Part shown: positions 8,425 through 17,983 of the stretch, piece after piece
Layout: each line of letters opens with the position of its first letter
Numbering within the stretch: the stretch's first letter is position 1
Assembly (NCBI GenBank): GCA_026400835.1
Contig: JAPLOA010000100.1
Location: 62,001-126,000 of the forward strand
DNA from: Planctomycetales bacterium
GTDB lineage: Bacteria; Planctomycetota; Planctomycetia; Planctomycetales; Planctomycetaceae
Direction: 5' to 3'
DNA length: 64,000 nt
Translations under genes and position numbers: made by a program
The notes under the pieces: model-generated
The model's input: only the letters and a program-made list of their open reading frames with translations
What the model was told of the DNA's origin: nothing
Database searches by the model: none

Positions 8425-10509
8425 ATGAAGTGTCGTTTAGTCCTCCAATGTTGTCTGTTAGCGTTGTGTTCGCTGGGTTCGGTCGCTTTCGCCGCTGATC
8501 GGGCATCGAATGACAGCCTGTTGAATAATGCTTTGAGTGTCTGGAGAGCTGGAGATTTCGCTTCAGCAGAAAAGATGCTGAGCGAAATCATCGAGAACGG
8601 AACAGATGACCCTCGCCCATTGTATTTTCGTGGAATTCTTGCGGAGCAGATGGGCCATGATGGTACGGCCGACCTGAAGGCCGCAGCGAAGCTGGAAGCG
8701 GAAACAAGCACAGCCTCACTCGTGAATCGTTCGATCGAGCGAACGCAGGGACCGTTACGTGTTCGGATCGAACGATATCGACTTGAGGCACGCAACGCCC
8801 TGAAGGCTGATCCTGAAAACGAGCGACTGAAGTTGGTTTATCGTGATGCTCTCGAAGCACGGCGGCAGGGAGATTCCCTGACTGCCATTCAGCTCCTGAA
8901 AGAAGTGGCGGCCGGTGGTTCCGATCCACGATATTTTTATATGCTCGGAGTTACTCTGGCAGAAGCCGGAGAGAATGAAGAAGCAAGAGCGTTCTTCGTT
9001 GAAGGTTTGAAACATGAACAGACTCCTCAGCAGTCTCGGTCGGTCAGCGAAGCATTGTCTGGTGTTCAGGGAGATATTCGCCGGATGATTGAAGAGCAGA
9101 CTTCGATCGAGATTGCTGGCCGGCAGATTACTCGTCAGGCAAATGTTCGCGAGATTCAACGGCGATCTTTGATGACTCAGGATCAGTTGTTGGCCGATGC
9201 GAGTGCAGCTACGGAAATGGCTGCGGCTCGTGAAGAGGCGGAAGACGCAGCTCGTCGTAAGGCCGCCGCTGATAAAATTCTGGCAGAGAACAAAGCTCGC
9301 GATGCCGTTGCTGAAAGGATGAAAGAAAATGCCGTAGCGGCCACGGAGAAACCCGCTGCACCAAACAAAACAGAAATGCCTGAAGAGCCAGCGGTTGCAG
9401 CCGCAGAGCCAATGCCTGCTGATCCGAATGCACCCGTCAACCCATTTCTGACCGGCGGTGCCGGAGCCGGGGCAGCGATGGCTCCGAAGTCCAGTGTTAC
9501 GGCAGGCCCGATTGATACGTCCTATCTGCCGGCCGCGACAGAATACTTGATGTATGTTCGGCCCGGCGATCTGCTGGAGAGTGGATTTGCGAAACCGCTG
9601 ACAGACATGCCTCAGTTTCAGCAAGCAATGACGGAGATGTCCGCTCAGACAGGATTTGTCCCTGGTGATATCGACTCAGTCACGATAGGAATGGGTAATC
9701 TGATTGCCACCATGATTCCCTTAATCGGTCAGGGGATGGCAGGAGGACCGCCGGATCCAGCCGCAATCTCGAAGCAGCTGATGGGCGGTGAAAATGCCAT
9801 GATCGTTGTTCGAACGAACAAGGATGTTGACATCACAGCTCTCATGAAACAGGGGAATGCGACTGAATCGACCCACAATGGCAAGGCCTATTATTTGCTG
9901 CCAAATCCTGATCCAAATGCTCCTGTGATGGCTCTGCATGCGGTCGATTCAAAGACGTTCCTGATGGCATCCGAGCCCGGCCTCAAAGCCGCCATTACGA
10001 ACGGTCCTGGTGCAGCTGCGAATGAGCAGTTTGCGTTTGTATCCAGAAGCAGCCACCTTGTTCAGGCGTTCTCCAGTCCACTGCTGGCTGGCATGAGTGC
10101 TGGAATTCCTGATCCTCCGCCAAACGTGCCGCAACAGGTTGTACAACTGGTGGGTGCAATCAAAGGTCGGATCTCAGGTGGTGCGATTGTTATGGACGCC
10201 GGCAGTGATCTGGCTCTGAATATAAAGTTGAATCTGACGGAAGAGAGTGCTGCCGATGAAGCCAATCAGGCTCTGACTGGCCTCGTGATGATGGGCAAGC
10301 AGATGGCTCCGTTGGCATTGGGACAGGCACCTCCGCCGCTGCAGCCATCGCTTGGCCAGGCTGTTAATAGTCTTGCATCAAACTCTGCTGATTCGTCAGT
10401 GGCTGTGAGCATTACGATTCCCGCATCAATCGTGCAGGTCCTCAAGGATAATCCCGGGCTATTCGGGACACCGGCTGAAGGTCTTCCGTCCGGGGATGAA
10501 ATTCGCTAG
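8425..10509 (+). CDS. Secreted TPR-containing protein with an alanine-rich linker and a conserved C-terminal domain
   Basis: 694 residues from the ATG at 8425, chosen over a TTG six bases upstream because AGGAG at 8413-8417 is well spaced for it and the signal peptide (MKCRLVLQCCLLALCSLG) then starts cleanly. Residues 30-200 carry tetratricopeptide-like helix pairs (WRAGDFASAEKMLSEII; GDSLTAIQLLKEV; GVTLAEAGENEEARAFFVEG). A helical segment rich in A, E and K (about 245-345) links these to the C-terminal half, which begins near TSYLPAATEYLMYVRPGDLL and has the alternating pattern of a secreted alpha/beta domain common in planctomycete proteins. TPRs mediate protein contacts; no catalytic motif was found. 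It is monocistronic, between a divergent promoter region and a strong terminator. Confidence 0.8.
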   Translation: MKCRLVLQCCLLALCSLGSVAFAADRASNDSLLNNALSVWRAGDFASAEKMLSEIIENGTDDPRPLYFRGILAEQMGHDGTADLKAAAKLEAETSTASLVNRSIERTQGPLRVRIERYRLEARNALKADPENERLKLVYRDALEARRQGDSLTAIQLLKEVAAGGSDPRYFYMLGVTLAEAGENEEARAFFVEGLKHEQTPQQSRSVSEALSGVQGDIRRMIEEQTSIEIAGRQITRQANVREIQRRSLMTQDQLLADASAATEMAAAREEAEDAARRKAAADKILAENKARDAVAERMKENAVAATEKPAAPNKTEMPEEPAVAAAEPMPADPNAPVNPFLTGGAGAGAAMAPKSSVTAGPIDTSYLPAATEYLMYVRPGDLLESGFAKPLTDMPQFQQAMTEMSAQTGFVPGDIDSVTIGMGNLIATMIPLIGQGMAGGPPDPAAISKQLMGGENAMIVVRTNKDVDITALMKQGNATESTHNGKAYYLLPNPDPNAPVMALHAVDSKTFLMASEPGLKAAITNGPGAAANEQFAFVSRSSHLVQAFSSPLLAGMSAGIPDPPPNVPQQVVQLVGAIKGRISGGAIVMDAGSDLALNIKLNLTEESAADEANQALTGLVMMGKQMAPLALGQAPPPLQPSLGQAVNSLASNSADSSVAVSITIPASIVQVLKDNPGLFGTPAEGLPSGDEIR

Positions 10510-10574
10510 TGCAGCCATCGGGATGAGCCAGGATCGACGAATTCTTCTCGTGCCGTATCCTTAACTCGCAAGGC

Positions 10575-10640
10575 GGCACACTCCGCGATGTCCCAATTAA
10601 GTCAGGGACCTTCCACGGAGTGTGCCTGCTGTTCTTTTTT
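10575..10640 (+). terminator. Strong terminator with nested hairpin after the TPR-protein gene
   Basis: A perfect 11-bp outer stem, GGCACACTCCG (10575-10585) with CGGAGTGTGCC (10616-10626), encloses a second 5-bp stem GTCCC/GGGAC (10590-10594, 10605-10609). A T-rich tail, TGCTGTTCTTTTTT, follows. It lies between convergent genes. Confidence 0.8.
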
Positions 10641-10650
10641 GATTTTCAGC

Positions 10651-11595
10651 TTAGACGTCCGTTACCATCGCGGCATGGCGGAATGCGAGCACTGGATCGC
10701 TCCATGTCGGAATGAATTCCTGAGCGACAAATCCTGTGTATCCCGTCGCGATGATTGCTCGCAGGACCGCCGGGTAGTTAATCTCCTGCTTGTCATCCAG
10801 TTCGCGTCGTCCGGGGTTCCCTGCGGTGTGATAATGCCCGATCAGCGGATGATACATCTGGATTCGACGAATCACGTCGCCATGCATAATCTGTACGTGA
10901 TAAACATCGAACAGCAGCTTGAAGTAAGGCGAATCCATGCGCTTCACAAGTTCGATGCAACGTTCGACGTTGTCGCCAAAATATCCCGGATGTCCCTTCA
11001 TTGGATGAGAACTGTCGCGAGTATTCAGATGCTCCAGAACCAGCGTAATCTTTTTTGACTCCGCATACTCAATCGCCTGCTTCCAGCAGTCGATGCAGTT
11101 TTGCTCAGCCGTTTTGTTATCCATGCCATCGACACGCATTCCCGTGAAAGTGATCACGCTGGGACTTTGAAACTCAGCGGCAATGTCGATGGATTTTTTC
11201 AGCTTCTGGATACACTCCTGATGATTGGCAGGGTCGACCGGCCCTTTGGCAAATCCATGACTGCTGACGAGTGCGATCCTCAGGCCTTTCGCCCTGGCTT
11301 CCGGGTAAAACTTCGGGTCAACTCCTTCGATGGCCTCAACTCCAACGTCGACGCAATGCTGGATCAATTCCGGCACCGGCATTGGGTTGAAACACCAGCC
11401 CATGACCGACTGATGAATTCTCTTCTTCGTGATTCGAAAGTCCGCCGGAATCTCCGGCAAAGATAGGCCGGCTTGTGATGCGCCGCCTGCGAAGCTCGTC
11501 GCTCCCGAGAGCAGCGTGACCGATGCGGCTGTCGCGGAAGCCAATACGCTGCGGCGTGTGCATTTTTCCGGGGCAAATTCTGTCGCATCTGACAT
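10651..11595 (-). CDS. Hydroxypyruvate isomerase-like TIM-barrel protein with Tat-type signal
   Basis: 314 residues. The N-terminus holds a twin-arginine stretch (TRRSVLASATAASVTLLSG), so export in folded form is likely. The rest is a xylose-isomerase-like TIM barrel. The motifs match the hydroxypyruvate isomerase branch: IALVSSHG, a glutamate in LVLEHLNTRDSSHP, LLFDVYHVQIMHGD, and HYHTAGNPGRRELDDKQEINY. In that family two acidic residues and histidines bind a divalent metal and interconvert hydroxypyruvate and tartronate semialdehyde. The export signal makes that pathway doubtful here, and a periplasmic sugar or inosose substrate is just as likely. ATG start with GGAG further upstream. It faces the TPR gene tail to tail; the neighbour at 11689 is on the same strand 93 bp upstream. 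Confidence 0.8.
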   Translation of the reverse strand: MSDATEFAPEKCTRRSVLASATAASVTLLSGATSFAGGASQAGLSLPEIPADFRITKKRIHQSVMGWCFNPMPVPELIQHCVDVGVEAIEGVDPKFYPEARAKGLRIALVSSHGFAKGPVDPANHQECIQKLKKSIDIAAEFQSPSVITFTGMRVDGMDNKTAEQNCIDCWKQAIEYAESKKITLVLEHLNTRDSSHPMKGHPGYFGDNVERCIELVKRMDSPYFKLLFDVYHVQIMHGDVIRRIQMYHPLIGHYHTAGNPGRRELDDKQEINYPAVLRAIIATGYTGFVAQEFIPTWSDPVLAFRHAAMVTDV

Positions 11596-11688
11596 AGAAC
11601 ACGAACTCCATCTGTTGATGATGTAAGACTGTTGATTCAGGCGAGCGTGCCATCAGTGAGGGAAGCATGCAGGCTTCTGACCGTCATG

Positions 11689-12825
11689 TCAATTCGATGG
11701 CGGTTCCAGCGTCTTTGCACGAACATCTGATGTGATACGGTTCGACAGCCGTTGAATCACCGTCTGGCTTACTTCATACGGCTGATTGGTCAGGATCACG
11801 CACCAAATTTGTGTCTTCGGGTCAATCCACATCAGGGTTCCGGTCGCACCCCAGTGACCGTAGGCTTCAGGCGAAACAAAGTCGCTGAAACAAGTCGCAT
11901 GGTCAGGCCAGTTAAATCTCCATCCCAGTCCCCATGGACGATGGAGACGATCTGACTCCACCAGTCCCGACATGTGACAAGTCTGATTCCGCGTCGAACT
12001 GGAAATCGCCAGCGGATGAATGATTGTTTGATGATCGGGCGACGTCCCCTGATTCAGCATGCAAACGGCCAGACGCCCCAGATCATTTGAAGTGGAAGTC
12101 ATCCCTCCCCACGGCGCGCCGAGGCATCGCCAGTAGCGACTATTCCAGTTCCAGTCCGCGGCCTGCTGCTGCCAGAGAGGTAGTTCGCACGGCACGAGCG
12201 TACTCTGTAGTTCTTCGAACTCAGCAGACGGAATTCCGAGCCACGAATCCTGCATTTGAAGCGGGTCCAATAAGTCCCGTCGCAGCAGTTCAGGAAGTGG
12301 TGTCTCTGAGATTTGTTCTATGATCTCCGCCAGTACGGCGAATCCCATGCTCGAATAGCGACATCCGGTCCCCGCCGGAAACTCCGGAGTTGCCCGAGCG
12401 GTTTCGCCGACGAACTCGGCCAGTGAAGCATGTCGGGCGCGGAGGTCATTGTTATTCAGCAGCATGTCAGGCAGTCCGCTGCTATGAGTCAGCAGGTGGC
12501 GGATCGTGATCGCTCTCAGAGGCCCCCTGTTGAATCCGTCGACAAATTCTCTGACTGGTTCATTCAGGGAAAGTCGCCCGGCTGATGCGAGTTGCACCGC
12601 GAGCATGCCAACAATGGGTTTGGTAATCGATGCGATCAGATAGCGGCGGCCGGAATCATTCTGAGTTCCCGCAGCCGCAGTTTCGGTCGCGGAATACTCC
12701 ATATGAAGGGATCGCCCGGCTGCGGTTCCGGCCGAGAGATCCGCGAATTGGACAGAACTTCCAGCCAAAATTGTCGTCAAATCACGGATAAGTCTGCTTT
12801 CGATCGAATCGGGCTTGCCGTTCAA
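11689..12825 (-). CDS. Beta-lactamase-fold serine hydrolase (class C / esterase family)
   Basis: 378 residues. The class C beta-lactamase-like signature is visible: the nucleophile motif S-x-x-K in IASITKPIVG (about residue 66), the second motif Y-S-S in CRYSSMGFAVLAE where penicillin-binding relatives have Y-x-N, and the third motif HWGATG near residue 325 in place of K-T-G. This pattern fits the esterase and D-aminopeptidase-like branch better than true antibiotic resistance enzymes. No signal peptide is visible, so it may be cytosolic. The start is TTG: GAAGGAG lies nine bases before it and no ATG is suitably placed. Transcribed in the same direction as the isomerase gene that follows. Confidence 0.85.
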   Translation of the reverse strand: MNGKPDSIESRLIRDLTTILAGSSVQFADLSAGTAAGRSLHMEYSATETAAAGTQNDSGRRYLIASITKPIVGMLAVQLASAGRLSLNEPVREFVDGFNRGPLRAITIRHLLTHSSGLPDMLLNNNDLRARHASLAEFVGETARATPEFPAGTGCRYSSMGFAVLAEIIEQISETPLPELLRRDLLDPLQMQDSWLGIPSAEFEELQSTLVPCELPLWQQQAADWNWNSRYWRCLGAPWGGMTSTSNDLGRLAVCMLNQGTSPDHQTIIHPLAISSSTRNQTCHMSGLVESDRLHRPWGLGWRFNWPDHATCFSDFVSPEAYGHWGATGTLMWIDPKTQIWCVILTNQPYEVSQTVIQRLSNRITSDVRAKTLEPPSN

Positions 12826-13205
12826 AATGCGACACTCCTTCGGGTGGCTGTGCGATTGTGCGACAGCCGATTGAACACTCGGCGAGCGGGATGAGGAATT
12901 TTTCGGATTCTAATGATTTTTTGCAGATTGGCACACAGGATGCCGAACGGAAACGCGTTTGAATCCCAGGCTGGTGTTTCCTGACCTCAGATTCGATTCT
13001 CCGTCGGTTCTGGGAAGTGTTGCAAGTGGCTGGATGGATATCTGCGGCAAGATCTGGCGTTCCGCTTATTGACGCTGGGGATTAAACCGTTGATACTTGC
13101 GACACAGGATGGTTTTGACACGGATCGTGGAGTGGTTCGGCTGTGGCCTTTGTCTCGGCTGACTACTAAAGAAGCGGGTTTCTCCCGTACCGGGTACGTT
13201 TCGAT
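12826..13205. other. 380-bp divergent gap
   Basis: Between divergent genes. Apart from a possible promoter at 13069-13097 I see no gene, strong hairpin or repeat. The left end carries the GAAGGAG ribosome site of the hydrolase gene. Confidence 0.4.
13069..13097 (+). promoter_or_regulatory. Possible sigma70-like promoter
   Basis: TTGACG (13069-13074), 17 bases, GATACT (13092-13097), about 109 bp before the start of the propeller gene. It matches the general consensus at 5 of 6 and 4 of 6 positions. Planctomycete promoters are poorly known, so this is tentative. Confidence 0.25.
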
Positions 13206-14195
13206 ATGCCTCGACAGTTCTCTCTAAGTGCTTCACTTTGCCGTTTCGCCTTGGGCGCTGCGTTCGTCGTCGCGCCGGCGGGGTTTGCGGACGAGGTTCC
13301 TCCATTAGGGGCCATCGCCAACCATGACCACGCTCCGGTACGTGTGCAGTCGAAACCTGTCATCGAGCGGTTGCCGGTGAAGGTTGTGGAACCTGTGGAT
13401 CTCGTTGTGTCCGGGGAGTCGCGAATCTTCGTGGCTGATCGAAAAGCGGAATGTGTGTTTCGACTTGATGAGCATGGCTCGGTGAGTCTTGCAATCGAGC
13501 ATTTGTCGGGGATTCAGCGAATTCAGGTCGATGCCGATGGTTCTCTTTACGTTCTGACATCCAGTGGCGGGGAATCGTCGTTGCATCAGATTACCGAGTC
13601 TGGGCAGCACGTAATTCTGGAGACCTTTTCGTTTCCTGCATCAGGTTTTGTTCGTAACGAGTTAGGTCGGTTTGTGTTTTCGGTCAAGCAATCGGGACGA
13701 CTTGTGTCGCTTGATGCCGAAGGTCAGATCGCCGACCTCGCCCAACTGAATCAGTCCGTGCAGGATTTGATTTTTAACGCCGGTGGTCAGCTTGAAGCCC
13801 TGTTGCCTTCAGGTCACATCGTGCGAATCGACGAAGAAGGTGCTGTATCGCACTCCGGTTTTGCAGAAGTCGGGTCGACTCGACTGGCTTCGCTTAGCGA
13901 CGGCAGCTTGTTGACGCTTGTCGATTCCGCCAGTGGTCGCTCGCAGGTTCTGAAGATTTCTCGTGAGGCGGATCGCCCGACGCAATTCGATGTCGCAGCC
14001 ACAGTGCCTGTTGGTACCAGGGCTGTCGGTTTTGACTCGCTCGGAAATCTGTGTCTTGCGAATCCGGATCTTCGTGCCGTCACGAAGGTCACAAGCCATT
14101 TCGAAATCGCCTGTCCGCACTGTGGTAAGCCGACTCGAATGATCTTCAGCTCCGAGCCTCAGCCGGGTGCTGCCGATTCTGTTCGAAGCTTTTAG
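13206..14195 (+). CDS. Secreted NHL/SMP-30-like beta-propeller with a C-terminal cysteine motif
   Basis: 329 residues with a signal peptide (FALGAAFVVAPAGFADE). Six or so propeller blades follow, each a 'D..G.l.v....GrV..ld..G' unit (SRIFVADRKAECVFRLDEHG; ADGSLYVLTSSGGES; SGRLVSLDAEGQ; SGHIVRIDEEG; SLGNLCLANPDLRAVTKV). At the very end, residues 301-310, it carries ACPHCGKPTR, a CxxC knuckle of the zinc-ribbon type, rare for an exported protein. It may bind metal, take part in thiol chemistry, or simply contact a partner. No enzyme motif seen. ATG start without a good ribosome site. It faces the next gene tail to tail across a long hairpin. Confidence 0.7.
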   Translation: MPRQFSLSASLCRFALGAAFVVAPAGFADEVPPLGAIANHDHAPVRVQSKPVIERLPVKVVEPVDLVVSGESRIFVADRKAECVFRLDEHGSVSLAIEHLSGIQRIQVDADGSLYVLTSSGGESSLHQITESGQHVILETFSFPASGFVRNELGRFVFSVKQSGRLVSLDAEGQIADLAQLNQSVQDLIFNAGGQLEALLPSGHIVRIDEEGAVSHSGFAEVGSTRLASLSDGSLLTLVDSASGRSQVLKISREADRPTQFDVAATVPVGTRAVGFDSLGNLCLANPDLRAVTKVTSHFEIACPHCGKPTRMIFSSEPQPGAADSVRSF

Positions 14196-14225
14196 CGAAC
14201 GGTCACAAATGTTCTGGTAGATGTG

Positions 14226-14303
14226 GGCCGAACCGAGCGGAGCGAGTTCCGGCTTGTTTATGGCTCACTTAGTTGCCGGAACTCGCAGGCGCTCAGTCCG
14301 GCC
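14226..14303. repeat. Long imperfect inverted repeat between convergent genes
   Basis: Arms 14226-14253 and 14275-14303 are near-complementary over about 28 bp (both contain GCCGGAACTCGC or its complement) around a 21-nt loop. It fills the gap between two convergent genes and lacks a T-tract. It is probably a REP-like element that may also act as a transcription stop. Confidence 0.65.
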
Positions 14304-14358
14304 TACTATAAGCAATCCCTCTGTTTCGGTTCGTTAAGCCCCCTCTCCCAACCGGTTG

Positions 14359-15294
14359 CTACGCCTGGCTCAAGCTTCGGACAGGGACATAGTTCCTGAG
14401 ATACGTGTGGCTTTGGGTCAGCGATGCGGCTCGATCGTTCAGTGATCCCTCGTAGGCCCGATCTTCAACCTCGACGCAAACCGGGCCTTTATACTTCGTA
14501 TCCGTGAGCACTGAGAAGAATTTCCCCCAATTTACGTCGCCCATGCCGGGCAACTTTGGCGTGTGATATTTATTGGGATGAGCCATGATGCCCACGTGGT
14601 TCAGTCGATCCTGATCCAGTCTGACATCCTTCGCGTGGATGTGAAACAGCTTGTCAGAAAAGTCACGCATGGGACGCAGGTAGTCCATGTGCTGCCAGAT
14701 CATATGCGATGGATCGTAGTTCAATCCAAAGTTGTCTGACGGAATGTCGCTGAACATCCGCGTCCAGATCTCAGGACTTGTGGCCAGGTTCTTTCCTCCC
14801 GGCCATTCGTCCGCGGTGAACAGCATCGGGCAGTTCTCAATTCCGACGCGAACGCCACGGTCTTCGGCCAACTGGATGATGGGCTTCCAGGTGCTCAGAA
14901 ATCGTGGCCAGTTATCATCGACTGACTTCGTCCAGTCGCGGCCAACGAAACTATTGACGCGTTCAATACCCAGGCGATACGCCGCATCGATCACAACGTG
15001 AAGATGCGCGACTGCATTGTCCGCTTCCGCTTGATTCGGACTCAGGGGATTGGGATAGTAGCCCAGTCCGCTGATTTGCACTCCGGTCTCTTCCACGCAG
15101 TGCCGAATCTCATGAACAAGATGCTCAGACAGATTTGACACATCAATATGAGTCACCCCCGCATATCGCCGCTCAGCTTTTCCCGTCGGCCAGCAGCAGA
15201 CTTCTACACAGTCAAACCCAATGCGTTTCGCCGTCTCAAAGACTTCGCGAAAGGAAAGATCAGGAAGAATGGCACTAACGAAACCGAGCTGCAT
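14359..15294 (-). CDS. Sugar phosphate isomerase/epimerase-like TIM-barrel protein
   Basis: 311 residues without a signal peptide, so probably cytosolic. It is a xylose-isomerase-like TIM barrel (AP endonuclease 2 superfamily). Typical metal-site positions are visible: [17 protein letters not shown] (glutamate), [13 protein letters not shown] (aspartate and histidine), [13 protein letters not shown] (histidine) and [14 protein letters not shown] (glutamate). The family includes inosose dehydratases, tagatose and psicose epimerases and IolE/IolI enzymes; the length fits. The motif HIHAKD and a conserved W-G-K after a G-D-V turn are frequent in planctomycete copies of unknown substrate. ATG start with AAGGA ten bases upstream. 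It follows the FG-GAP gene on the same strand, 80 bp downstream, with a small hairpin in between. Confidence 0.85.
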   Translation of the reverse strand: MQLGFVSAILPDLSFREVFETAKRIGFDCVEVCCWPTGKAERRYAGVTHIDVSNLSEHLVHEIRHCVEETGVQISGLGYYPNPLSPNQAEADNAVAHLHVVIDAAYRLGIERVNSFVGRDWTKSVDDNWPRFLSTWKPIIQLAEDRGVRVGIENCPMLFTADEWPGGKNLATSPEIWTRMFSDIPSDNFGLNYDPSHMIWQHMDYLRPMRDFSDKLFHIHAKDVRLDQDRLNHVGIMAHPNKYHTPKLPGMGDVNWGKFFSVLTDTKYKGPVCVEVEDRAYEGSLNDRAASLTQSHTYLRNYVPVRSLSQA

Positions 15295-15325
15295 TGAGGT
15301 ATTTCCTTGTGAATTTGAGTGACTA

Positions 15326-15343
15326 TGCCGACTGAAGTCGGCA
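15326..15343. repeat. Short perfect hairpin, REP-like
   Basis: TGCCGAC and GTCGGCA form a 7-bp stem with loop TGAA in the 80-bp gap downstream of the FG-GAP gene. The sequence is of the same style as the longer inverted repeat at 14226-14303. Confidence 0.45.
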
Positions 15344-15374
15344 CTACGAGCTACATCAATGTTCTGGCGGCGGA

Positions 15375-17783
15375 TTACTTCTGGTCTGCGGTGGCCGTTT
15401 TCGGAGCGGACGCATCACCTGAATCCTGTGGATACAGGATCAGTCGATCGTGGCACAGCAGAATCAGATCGAATCGACCGTCAGATGTGACGTCGGCAAC
15501 GATTCCTTCACGTGGTTCTGTCCCGCGATCCGTATCAGAACTGACAAGGCGCTTCTCCTCGAAGACTCGAAAATGCGTTGCCTCACGGATTCCTTTTGTC
15601 GCATCAAAGTTCAGAATTTCCAGACCGTCGATGCTGGTGTCAATAACGCTCAGGTCGACCTTGCCGTCACCGTTGATATCGCCTGCGATCACATCAGCCG
15701 GATACGAGTCATCTCGGTCTGATTCGAATGAGGCGATCTCCTTCAGTTCTGAATCGGATCGACCTGTGTACAGCACCGAGAAATGCTGAGCCCCAACCAG
15801 CAGCAGATCTTCCAGCTTATCACCATTCAGATCGGCGACGATGCTTGAGGTGAACTGCAGTCCTCCGAGTTCAACCTCCTTCCATGGACGATACACTCCA
15901 TCCTGTTTCCGCAGGACTCGTAGTTTTCGAACGCCAGTGTCGACCAGTACGATTTCGTCGCCTTCTGTGCCGTCCAGATTCAGCAGAGCCACACCTTCGA
16001 GACTGGCTGAGGTTTCGCCCGCGTTGAACTGATCTTCCACCTTCCAGCCGTTGGCACCAAATGACATTGCTCTGGCGAAGGAGTCTCGAGCCACCAGGAG
16101 TCGGTCTTTGCTGACGAACGTTCTTCCGGCTGCAGACACACCAAGGTCCAGTTGGCTTGTCTGTTTCGCAACTTCCAGAGTGCCATCTTCCAGCTGTAGC
16201 AAAACCTGGACACCATTCTTTGACGTGCCACTGGGGACAGAAAGAACGTCCGGTCGACCATCCTGATTCACGTCCATTTTCACCATGCGAACACCCCTCG
16301 CTCCAACGGCTCCGGTGAGTTCAATCTTCTTGTCACTCTCAGCGCGAACCCATTCGCCGGACTCCGCTCGAGTCAGACGCTGGAATTCAAGCTTCATCGA
16401 GTTGCCAGTACCCACAGTGAGAGCCAGCACGATCTGCGGCTTCCCGTTGTTTTCGATAATCGTTATGGCAGCCAACTCTGCTCCATCGGGCTTCTTAAAG
16501 ATGCTTTCCGGAAATGTGATTCGACCTTCGGCGAAACGGCTAAGCGCGACAACACCTTCTTTGCTGCTGAGCAATACGATGTCCTGGTTTGAGTCCGCAT
16601 CGATGTCGGCCACTGCGAGATCCGTTACACCCAGAAGTCCCGGAAAGACCTCAGCCATTCCGAGGCCATCAATCCCATTCTGTCGATAAAGCAGAACCTG
16701 AGCCTGCTCCGGGTCAGACACAACCACATCGCTCAGTGAGTCGCCATCGATATCGGCCGCTGCAATCGCACGTTCTCTCGTTGCTCCGGCAGCGCCGATT
16801 CCGTACTGGAGAAGGCGAGACGGAAGGCTTTCCGGACTGGCCTCGGACGGCTGCATAGCTGACACAACAATCCGGCCTGTCCGCGACTCGACAGTAACGA
16901 CTTCATGTCCTGGCTGTTGATCGACATTAGCAAGAGTTACGCTTCTTGGTTGTTGCAGTCCGAAACAGATCTCCGGTCCCGGGCGTCCATCATTGGTTTG
17001 CAGACGAGCACACAGGCCACGCGTTGTTCCCTCGTTTGCCAGGTAACAGAGATCGTTCTTCCCATCGCCGTTCAGATCCGCAATCTGAATCATTGAGAGT
17101 TGCGCAGAAGTATTGATCAGCGGTTTGGGAGTGTCCATTTCTCCTTTGTTGTTCTGATAGATGACGTAAGTGACTTCTTTACCAAGTACGACAAGATCGT
17201 CACGTTTGTCTGAATTAATGTCGCCCGCAGAAAGCATCCAGGCGACCGGCTCCAACCCCGGCAACCGAGTGACCCATTTGTTGTTCCATTCCTTCTGACC
17301 GGGGTCTGGCTGATATCGGATCGAAAGCTGGTCCGGCGTTCCAATGCAGGCTACGTCCAGACGACCATCGCTGTTGAAGTCTCCCGTCGCAATCCCCGCC
17401 AGTGCTTTGTCGACAGGAATCGTCCGTTCGTCGAATCTCCAGTCCGAGGCCAGATCATTGACCTTGGCGCCCTGCCGAGATTTTATCTGGTCATCAACGC
17501 TGCGTTGAACCATCAGCCTGAGGCAACTTTCTCGGTTGTCGACGAGCATCACATCTGTTACGCCGTCGCCAGTAAAATCTCCCGCCTGAAGATTGAATCC
17601 TCGGCCATCGACCTTAAACAATTCAACGCCCGAGAAACCATAAAACTGTGCCAGGGTGTTGACGGTTTTTTCGTCGTCCCCGATAGCGGAGGAATTCGTA
17701 ATACACGATTCGAGAAATACGAAGCAGGCAAATAAGGGCAGAAAGGCACGAAAGGTGGCTGTCCACGAGGCAAAGAACAACAT
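15375..17783 (-). CDS. Large secreted FG-GAP/VCBS repeat protein
   Basis: 802 residues from the ATG at 17783, preferred to one 63 bases further upstream because GGAG lies eight bases before it and the signal peptide ([20 protein letters not shown]) then starts at residue 1. The body is a chain of FG-GAP/VCBS units with calcium-binding-like loops of the type D-x-N-x-D-x-x-D-L: [134 protein letters not shown] and [14 protein letters not shown]. That is enough for one seven-bladed propeller plus part of a second. Such proteins are extracellular and bind ligands or polysaccharide; no catalytic domain is seen. Confidence 0.88.
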   Translation of the reverse strand: MLFFASWTATFRAFLPLFACFVFLESCITNSSAIGDDEKTVNTLAQFYGFSGVELFKVDGRGFNLQAGDFTGDGVTDVMLVDNRESCLRLMVQRSVDDQIKSRQGAKVNDLASDWRFDERTIPVDKALAGIATGDFNSDGRLDVACIGTPDQLSIRYQPDPGQKEWNNKWVTRLPGLEPVAWMLSAGDINSDKRDDLVVLGKEVTYVIYQNNKGEMDTPKPLINTSAQLSMIQIADLNGDGKNDLCYLANEGTTRGLCARLQTNDGRPGPEICFGLQQPRSVTLANVDQQPGHEVVTVESRTGRIVVSAMQPSEASPESLPSRLLQYGIGAAGATRERAIAAADIDGDSLSDVVVSDPEQAQVLLYRQNGIDGLGMAEVFPGLLGVTDLAVADIDADSNQDIVLLSSKEGVVALSRFAEGRITFPESIFKKPDGAELAAITIIENNGKPQIVLALTVGTGNSMKLEFQRLTRAESGEWVRAESDKKIELTGAVGARGVRMVKMDVNQDGRPDVLSVPSGTSKNGVQVLLQLEDGTLEVAKQTSQLDLGVSAAGRTFVSKDRLLVARDSFARAMSFGANGWKVEDQFNAGETSASLEGVALLNLDGTEGDEIVLVDTGVRKLRVLRKQDGVYRPWKEVELGGLQFTSSIVADLNGDKLEDLLLVGAQHFSVLYTGRSDSELKEIASFESDRDDSYPADVIAGDINGDGKVDLSVIDTSIDGLEILNFDATKGIREATHFRVFEEKRLVSSDTDRGTEPREGIVADVTSDGRFDLILLCHDRLILYPQDSGDASAPKTATADQK

Positions 17784-17983
17784 TGACTGGGCTCCGAAAT
17801 CGGATCGCATGCAGGGCAAGATCAGGGATGCAGGGGAAAACGGCATTCTCAGGGGCTTGCGTCAGACATTCAAGCGCAGGGCTACCTTCCGACTGCGCAA
17901 ACGAGCATCGAAATTCAGAATTCCCACTGCGGCAAGCCTGTGCACTGCCGGACTGTGATTTCTGGTGAGCGAGCCCTGGTGAA

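Noticed and set aside
8755-9624. Open frame of 289 codons opposite the TPR-protein gene
   Set aside because: The TPR helices and signal peptide are on the plus strand; the antisense product is rich in F, C and R without any motif.
11689-12825. Antibiotic resistance beta-lactamase
   Set aside because: The second and third motifs (YSS, HWG) fit the esterase-like branch of the fold and no signal peptide is seen.
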